A stretch of 64,000 bases of DNA from Woodsholea maritima DSM 17123 (lineage in GTDB: Bacteria; Pseudomonadota; Alphaproteobacteria; Caulobacterales; Maricaulaceae), in contig NZ_KB908058.1 of the NCBI RefSeq assembly GCF_000382325.1, positions 348,442 through 412,441 on the forward strand, read 5' to 3'. The position numbers were made by a program, and so were the translations under genes. Positions 58,367 through 64,000 of the stretch are shown here, in pieces. Each line of letters opens with the position of its first letter. The stretch's first letter is position 1. Under the pieces are notes generated by a model that had not been told where the DNA came from, made no database searches, and worked only from the letters and a program-made list of their open reading frames with translations.

Positions 58367-59146
58367 TTAGTCTTCTCGCGCCTCTTCCTGGGCGAGGATG
58401 ATCTCGACATGGGCCTCTGTCAGGGCCTGGGCCAAAGCCGGGGGCGGGGCCAGATCGCAAATCAAGGCATCAACGTCTTCTAGGGCGGCCAGGCCAATTG
58501 TGCCACGGCGTTCGAACTTGCTGGCATCGGCCAGAACAATGCGCTTATGGGCCTGGGGCAGGATGGCGCGTTTGAATTCAGCCTCATTGAGATTGAAATC
58601 AAGTAAGCCTTTTTCGGCGGATATGGCCCCGATGGATAAAAACAAGATATCGGGCGAAAAGCGCAGGCTTTGGCGCACGGCTTCCTGACCGAAGGCGGCG
58701 CGGTATTCGCGGTCCATTTGTCCGCCAATGACGATCAGGCGCGTCTCACTGCGCCCCAAAAGCACACCGGCGACTTCATGGGAATTGGTGATGATGGTCA
58801 GCGCGCACGATGGCGGCAATAGGCGCGCCAGCCAATAGCTGGTGGAACCACAATCAATAAAGATCGTCATGCCATCGTGTATCAAGTGGCTCGCGCGTTG
58901 GGCGATGCGTTGCTTGGCCTCGGCCTCTTGATTGATACGCCGCTTATAGGGCTCCTCGATGACGCTATCGCTCAGCTGAACCCCGCCGTGAACCTTATGA
59001 ACATGGCCCTCCTGATCGAGTTGACGCACATCGCGCCGGATGGTTTCGCGCGAAACGCCAAAGTGCTCGGCCAGCTGATGGATCGAAAGCGTATGGTCGC
59101 AATGTAATAAGGCGAGAATGGCGCTGAGGCGTTCAGAGGCGATCAT
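58367..59146 (-). CDS. DeoR/GlpR-family transcriptional regulator
   Basis: A 259-residue repressor of the DeoR/GlpR type, which sense sugar phosphates. N-terminal winged helix: SERLSAILALLHCDHTLSIH, QLAEHFGVSRETIRRDVRQL, and EGHVHKVHGGVQLSD (typical DeoR linker). The sensor domain has IFIDCGSTSYWLARLLP, VIGGQMDREYRAAFGQEA, FLSIGAISAEKGLLDFNLNE and VLADASKFERRG. The start at 59146 is chosen from the helix-turn-helix; its ribosome-binding site (AGGA) is poorly spaced. It diverges from the TonB receptor gene and may control it, which would suggest that the receptor takes up a sugar or sugar-containing compound. Confidence 0.93.
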   Translation of the reverse strand: MIASERLSAILALLHCDHTLSIHQLAEHFGVSRETIRRDVRQLDQEGHVHKVHGGVQLSDSVIEEPYKRRINQEAEAKQRIAQRASHLIHDGMTIFIDCGSTSYWLARLLPPSCALTIITNSHEVAGVLLGRSETRLIVIGGQMDREYRAAFGQEAVRQSLRFSPDILFLSIGAISAEKGLLDFNLNEAEFKRAILPQAHKRIVLADASKFERRGTIGLAALEDVDALICDLAPPPALAQALTEAHVEIILAQEEARED

Positions 59147-59241
59147 TCCTATAGTCTTTCTGCGATGGCTTGAGGGTAGGCGTGTGGGATTTCGGAGGGG
59201 CTTAATAGTGGGGCACCTTCGCCACTTTGTTGCCATAAATC

Positions 59242-59286
59242 ACACAATCGGTCAAAATAAACATCAAAAACCACAAAATTACACAA
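59242..59286. promoter_or_regulatory. A-rich repeats between deoR-like gene and TonB receptor
   Basis: ACACAA occurs at 59242 and 59281, and CCACAAAA at 59271, in an AT-rich stretch between the divergent genes. It could be the binding area of the DeoR-type regulator. Confidence 0.3.
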
Positions 59287-59393
59287 ATGTCGTCATATTG
59301 TTACGCAACTATCGCAAAGCGCGTCTAACTGCATCCGCGTCAGAGCGGGCGTTCAGGCGGATGGGGATCTGCCAGCCTGCTGAGGGAGACGTT

Positions 59394-61748
59394 ATGACTC
59401 GTTATTTGATGAGTGCCGCCGTGTCGGCCTTGATGGCTTCAACTTTTTCTGCGGCCTATGCCCAATCTGTTGAGGCAACTGAGACAGAAACAGACGCCAC
59501 TGTTGAAGAACAAATTATCGTTGTCGGACAGCGCCAAACCTTTGCGGTCTCAAACGTATCTAAGGATATGTTGAAGCGTGCGCCGGCTTTGACTTCGGTC
59601 AATGAAGTGCTCAATGAATTGCCAGGCGTTCTGGTGACGCAAGGTGATTATCTGGGCGGTTCAGACATCGTCACCACCATTTTCATGCGCGGCTTTCGTA
59701 CCGGTTCTGGCGCAGAACAAATTGGTACGACTTTGGACGGCGTGCCCAATGGGGGCTCTGGTTATGGCGGCGGCAGTAAGGCCAACCGCTATATCGACAC
59801 TTTGAACCTGGAAACCGTAGAAGTCAGCCAAGGCACGGCCGATGTCAGCTCGCGCTCGACCGAAGCCTTGGGCGGTACGTTGAACTTTATTACGCGTTCG
59901 CCTGCCGATGAGCAGAACGTTAATCTGTTCACCGCCTGGGGTGATAATAACGCGCACAAATATGCCGCGCGCTATGACACGGGCGAATTCCTGCCCAACA
60001 CCCGCGCTTTCATCAGTGGTTCTTTTGCTGAGACCAATGACTGGATCGACGGCGAAGGCACAACGTCAAACGATTATGCTACGGCCAAAATCGAATCAGA
60101 ATTTGCCGGTTGGGATCTGACAGGCTTTTATTCTTGGAACAAAGCCGACGAGCACGAGTATGAAGGCCTTCATATTGCGGATTATTACGCCAATCCGCGT
60201 GGTGATGATCTCAGCATGAATTGGACCGGTGATCCCCAGATCGACCAGAACTACCGCGATGCTTGGCGCGCGATCCGTGAAAACACCTTGTCTTACGCCC
60301 GTGTCCATCGTGATTTTGGTGCCCTAGATGTGACGGCGACGGCCTATCTGCACCATATGCGTGGCCGCGGTGACTGGGCGCCGCCATACTTGGTGGATGT
60401 TATCGCCGATGGTGCGGGTGTTGAAACCGAAAATGCGGGCGGTGTTACCCATTTTGGCGCGGCTGAAGGCGATCGTTATTACTTCGTCAATCCCAATGGT
60501 ACGCAGGCGACGCCAAATACGACCCGCCCTGGGTGTGAACTGGGCAAAAATGGGCGTCCACCGGCCGCTGCGGCGTGTTATGAAGCGGACGCGATTGCGG
60601 TGCAATCATACCGTCACTCGCATTATTTCAACCGTCGTATCGGGATCATGCTGGATGCGTCTTACACCTTTAATATCGGTGCGGTTGAGAACGAAATTCG
60701 CGGCGGCTTCTGGTATGAAGATGGCAAGTCACGCGTGGTGCGTGATTGGCACCGCATCTTGGATACCCGCGTAGGGCCAGCCTTCGATCACCAGCCTTAC
60801 TATGTCCAATATATTGATGATTGGACCGCAGACACCACGATGTATTATCTTGAAGATATTGCGACCTTTGGCCCCGTGACAGCGCGTATCGGTGTAAAGC
60901 AATACTTTATCGACCAAACCAAGCATCGTCAAAGTGGTCCAAATGCGGGTGAAGATTTCGCCTTTGATCACGAATCGGATCCCTTGATCTCAACGGGTAT
61001 CAACTACACCACGCCAATCGAAGGCTTGGAAGTGTTTGCAGGGTACTCAAACAATTTCGCCGCGATCTCTCGCGGTCGGGTGTCTGAGCCTGAAGCCGAA
61101 TTGGCCCTGTTGGAGCCAGAAACGGCTAAAAACATCGAAGTGGGTCTGCGCTTTAATCGCGGTGGTTTCGCTGCGGCGGCGACGTATTACGACATCACGT
61201 TTGAAAACCGGATCGTGTCTATTCGTAATGGCGCGGTTGATGGCATCGACTATCTGTCAGAAACTGACAGCTTCTACTTCAACCTGGGTGGTCTGAAGAG
61301 TAAGGGCCTGGAGGCGATTGCCAGCTATGGGCTGGATAACGGTCTGTCGTTGAGCGGTTCATTTACCTATAACGATTCAACCTTCACTGACGTCAGCGCA
61401 GACAAGGGTACCCAACCGGGTCAACAAATGTGGGGCTCGCCAAAATACCAATATGTCGTAGCCGCAGATTATGTCCGCGGTCCGTTCGAAATTGGGGCTT
61501 CTGTGCGTTACGTTGGTGATCGCATCATCGACAATGCTGCGCGTGATACTGCACCCTCTTACTATATCACCAATGGCTATGTTGGCGTTGAATTGGACAG
61601 CTTTAATGACCACCTCAAGGGCTTCAATGCGCGCTTGAATGTCATGAACCTGACGGATGAAGTTTACATCAATGGTGTTTATGGCGGTGGACGCGTACTG
61701 GGTGGCCAGCCCAGAACCGTTATGTTCTCGCTGAGTGCAGACTTCTAA
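59394..61748 (+). CDS. TonB-dependent outer-membrane receptor
   Basis: A 784-residue receptor for energy-dependent uptake of a large or scarce nutrient. Signal peptide TRYLMSAAVSALMASTFSAA (to about AYAQ), TonB-box-like region VEEQIIVVGQRQ, plug domain (VNEVLNELPGVLVTQGDYLG, FMRGFRTGSGAEQIGTTLDG, GTADVSSRSTEALGGTLNFI) and a barrel ending RVLGGQPRTVMFSLSADF with the terminal Phe. GAGGGAGA precedes the ATG at 59394; the frame is open far upstream but that part is non-coding promoter. The neighbouring DeoR-type regulator is the only clue to substrate. It lies in what is usually the tRNA-Gly to tuf interval. A terminator follows. Confidence 0.93.
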   Translation: MTRYLMSAAVSALMASTFSAAYAQSVEATETETDATVEEQIIVVGQRQTFAVSNVSKDMLKRAPALTSVNEVLNELPGVLVTQGDYLGGSDIVTTIFMRGFRTGSGAEQIGTTLDGVPNGGSGYGGGSKANRYIDTLNLETVEVSQGTADVSSRSTEALGGTLNFITRSPADEQNVNLFTAWGDNNAHKYAARYDTGEFLPNTRAFISGSFAETNDWIDGEGTTSNDYATAKIESEFAGWDLTGFYSWNKADEHEYEGLHIADYYANPRGDDLSMNWTGDPQIDQNYRDAWRAIRENTLSYARVHRDFGALDVTATAYLHHMRGRGDWAPPYLVDVIADGAGVETENAGGVTHFGAAEGDRYYFVNPNGTQATPNTTRPGCELGKNGRPPAAAACYEADAIAVQSYRHSHYFNRRIGIMLDASYTFNIGAVENEIRGGFWYEDGKSRVVRDWHRILDTRVGPAFDHQPYYVQYIDDWTADTTMYYLEDIATFGPVTARIGVKQYFIDQTKHRQSGPNAGEDFAFDHESDPLISTGINYTTPIEGLEVFAGYSNNFAAISRGRVSEPEAELALLEPETAKNIEVGLRFNRGGFAAAATYYDITFENRIVSIRNGAVDGIDYLSETDSFYFNLGGLKSKGLEAIASYGLDNGLSLSGSFTYNDSTFTDVSADKGTQPGQQMWGSPKYQYVVAADYVRGPFEIGASVRYVGDRIIDNAARDTAPSYYITNGYVGVELDSFNDHLKGFNARLNVMNLTDEVYINGVYGGGRVLGGQPRTVMFSLSADF

Positions 61749-61778
61749 GTATAAGGACTAGACGGTCAAAGACGTGTG

Positions 61779-61810
61779 AAATCGCCCCAGATAGGATCTG
61801 GGGCGATTTT
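61779..61810 (+). terminator. Intrinsic terminator of the TonB receptor gene
   Basis: Perfect 14-base arms (AAATCGCCCCAGAT and ATCTGGGGCGATTT) around AGG, ending in TTTT. Confidence 0.92.
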
Positions 61811-61891
61811 GCGTGTGCGGTTGACAATCATTTCATGCCCTGTTCATTGGAACAGGGTAAACAAAGCCGGACAAATCGGGGGAAGTGGGCT

Positions 61892-62563
61892 ATGTGGCGC
61901 GTCATCGCGGTCTTTATTGTTCTTGCTCTGGGCTTAACGGGATGTGTTTCCGTGCCGGATGCCGGGCGCGCGGATCTGGCCGAGCAATACTATATCGAAG
62001 ATGTGGATGTCGTGATTTCGCCGGGCGTTCTCATACCGGTGCGCTATGATGACAGTGTGGCTGAGTTTTTTGACGAAGACGCGGAAAAAGTGGCTGAACG
62101 TCCCTGGTTGCAGCCAGTGCTAGAACGCTATAGGGACGATGGGCGCAGCGCCATTTCCTATGAGTATTTGCGCCAAAGTATAAAGGCCGACTTTAAGGCA
62201 GAGCTTAATCAATATATGACGGGGCCGCGTCCAGCGCGCTTGGTCGTGAATGTTTATTCTTTATATTTTCCTGACCGCTCTAGTGTCATGATGGGCTTTG
62301 ACGCGCGCGGCGCGCGGATTAGTTTTTTGCTTCATGAGGTGGGCCAGGATCAGATGCTGGCGTCTGCTGATCCCTTCAGGACTGTGCCCGCCATGAATGG
62401 CGCGCAAGGGGTGATCGGCCTGGCTATTCGCGCTGCTGTCCCCAACCAACATATTCGCGATTTAGAGGATGTAAGTCAGGGAATCGTCAACGATACAACG
62501 CGTTTGCTTGTGAAAGAGCGCGTCCCTTATCACCAGCGTAACACCGTGCGCGTCTACGAATAA
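61892..62563 (+). CDS. Hypothetical lipoprotein
   Basis: A 223-residue lipoprotein: MWRVIAVFIVLALGLTGCVS with a clear LTGC lipobox. The mature part (YYIEDVDVVISPGVLIPVRY, LRQSIKADFKAELNQYMTGP, RPARLVVNVYSLYFPDRSSV) is mixed alpha/beta with a single further motif-free body; no family was recognised. The start at 61892 gives the signal sequence at the N-terminus, with GGGGGAAG upstream; an in-frame start at 61835 would extend it. It lies between the TonB receptor's terminator and tuf, and shows no link to either. Confidence 0.75.
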   Translation: MWRVIAVFIVLALGLTGCVSVPDAGRADLAEQYYIEDVDVVISPGVLIPVRYDDSVAEFFDEDAEKVAERPWLQPVLERYRDDGRSAISYEYLRQSIKADFKAELNQYMTGPRPARLVVNVYSLYFPDRSSVMMGFDARGARISFLLHEVGQDQMLASADPFRTVPAMNGAQGVIGLAIRAAVPNQHIRDLEDVSQGIVNDTTRLLVKERVPYHQRNTVRVYE

Positions 62564-62576
62564 TCCCCCGCTTTGG

Positions 62577-62619
62577 GTGCGAACTGCAATTACTTACACA
62601 TCAACAGGGGGGTTCGCAC
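62577..62619 (+). promoter_or_regulatory. Long-loop hairpin between lipoprotein gene and tuf
   Basis: GTGCGAAC (62577-62584) and GTTCGCAC (62612-62619) are exact eight-base arms around 27 bases, 13 bases after the lipoprotein stop and 133 before tuf. It may be a factor-dependent terminator or part of a tuf leader. Confidence 0.35.
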
Positions 62620-62751
62620 TTGCCCCAAGGCGCTCAGGCGTGTATGTCGCCGCTTCAGTTTAAGCGGTGATCGATCTTTGCCTTTATCTCTTAGGCCATT
62701 CTGGCCGGGCCGGGGTCTTCACCATCAGGTCAACCATGAGGGTATGCAGTC

Positions 62752-63927
<1,176 letters not shown>

Positions 63928-63954
63928 GCTCTAGGATAACACATTACGAGCTTG

Positions 63955-63986
63955 GGGCGGTGCGCCCGTCAAACGTCGCACCGCCC
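63955..63986 (+). terminator. GC-rich hairpin after tuf
   Basis: GGGCGGTGCG (63955-63964) and CGCACCGCCC (63977-63986) pair perfectly around 12 bases, 28 bases after the tuf stop. No T-run follows, so termination is uncertain. Confidence 0.5.
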
Positions 63987-64000
63987 ACAAGGCGTTTATA

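Noticed and set aside
59118..59393. 92-residue N-terminal extension of the TonB receptor
   Set aside because: It would precede the signal peptide and cover the promoter region; the ATG at 59394 has a good ribosome-binding site.

Overview
The window is chromosomal DNA from an alphaproteobacterium, most likely from the Caulobacterales/Maricaulales (Hyphomonadaceae-like) group. The evidence is the order gyrA - coaD - two cyclophilins - queA - tgt, two DUF2336 proteins with an Hpt protein and a lone receiver, a tRNA-His of the alphaproteobacterial type (no encoded G-1, G1:U72 pair, A73), and the order rlmB - tRNA-Tyr - tRNA-Gly - (...) - tuf. Coding density is high. No rRNA operon, phage, insertion sequence or CRISPR array was found. 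The lineage call is inference from gene content, not a database match.

Layout. 1-11.9 kb: a housekeeping block (3'-truncated-view gyrA, coaD, two peptidyl-prolyl isomerases, queA, tgt) interrupted by accessory genes (a membrane AraC regulator, a secreted protein, a 560-residue lipoprotein, an exo/endonuclease-phosphatase family protein). 12-15.5 kb: a lipoprotein, tRNA-Lys, a class III CoA-transferase and a highly expressed OmpA-type porin with a 23-proline hinge. 15.7-22.1 kb: amino-acid catabolism, with a PLP-dependent Cys/Met enzyme, an M20 hydrolase and astA-astD-astB of the arginine succinyltransferase pathway. 22.1-28.5 kb: two tandem paralogous small proteins, phenylalanine hydroxylase, a secreted beta/gamma-crystallin-like protein, AsmA and an M48 peptidase. 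28.6-32.4 kb: tRNA-His, YjdM, a PadR/GyrI-like pair and an FAD oxidoreductase. 32.4-38.4 kb: a signalling cluster (transglycosylase, DUF2336, Hpt, receiver, TetR, NAD kinase, second DUF2336). 38.5-49 kb: the accessory region, with a class II aldolase, cytochrome c, a phosphatase, an RHH gene with a Lys-rich microprotein, a GDPD-like exoprotein, a broken desaturase joined to a winged-helix gene, and a 600-base repeat patch ending at tRNA-Thr. 49-58 kb: metG, a third cyclophilin, an M20-RidA-HEAT operon, a DUF819 transporter, a DUF2807 surface protein and rlmB. 58-64 kb: tRNA-Tyr, tRNA-Gly, a DeoR regulator divergent from a TonB receptor, a lipoprotein and tuf.

Functionally, QueA and Tgt belong to the queuosine-tRNA pathway. 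AstA, AstB and AstD are three steps of arginine to glutamate breakdown. PadR with GyrI-like, and DeoR with the TonB receptor, look like local regulator-target pairs. The most unusual points are: the loss of two of three zinc cysteines in Tgt; an AST cluster with an M20 hydrolase where AstE is expected; the DUF2336/Hpt/receiver module; the RHH plus 38-residue Lys-rich microprotein; the winged-helix/desaturase junction at a C6 run; and tandem terminator-like 57-base repeats behind tRNA-Thr. All family names come from reading motifs, without searches.
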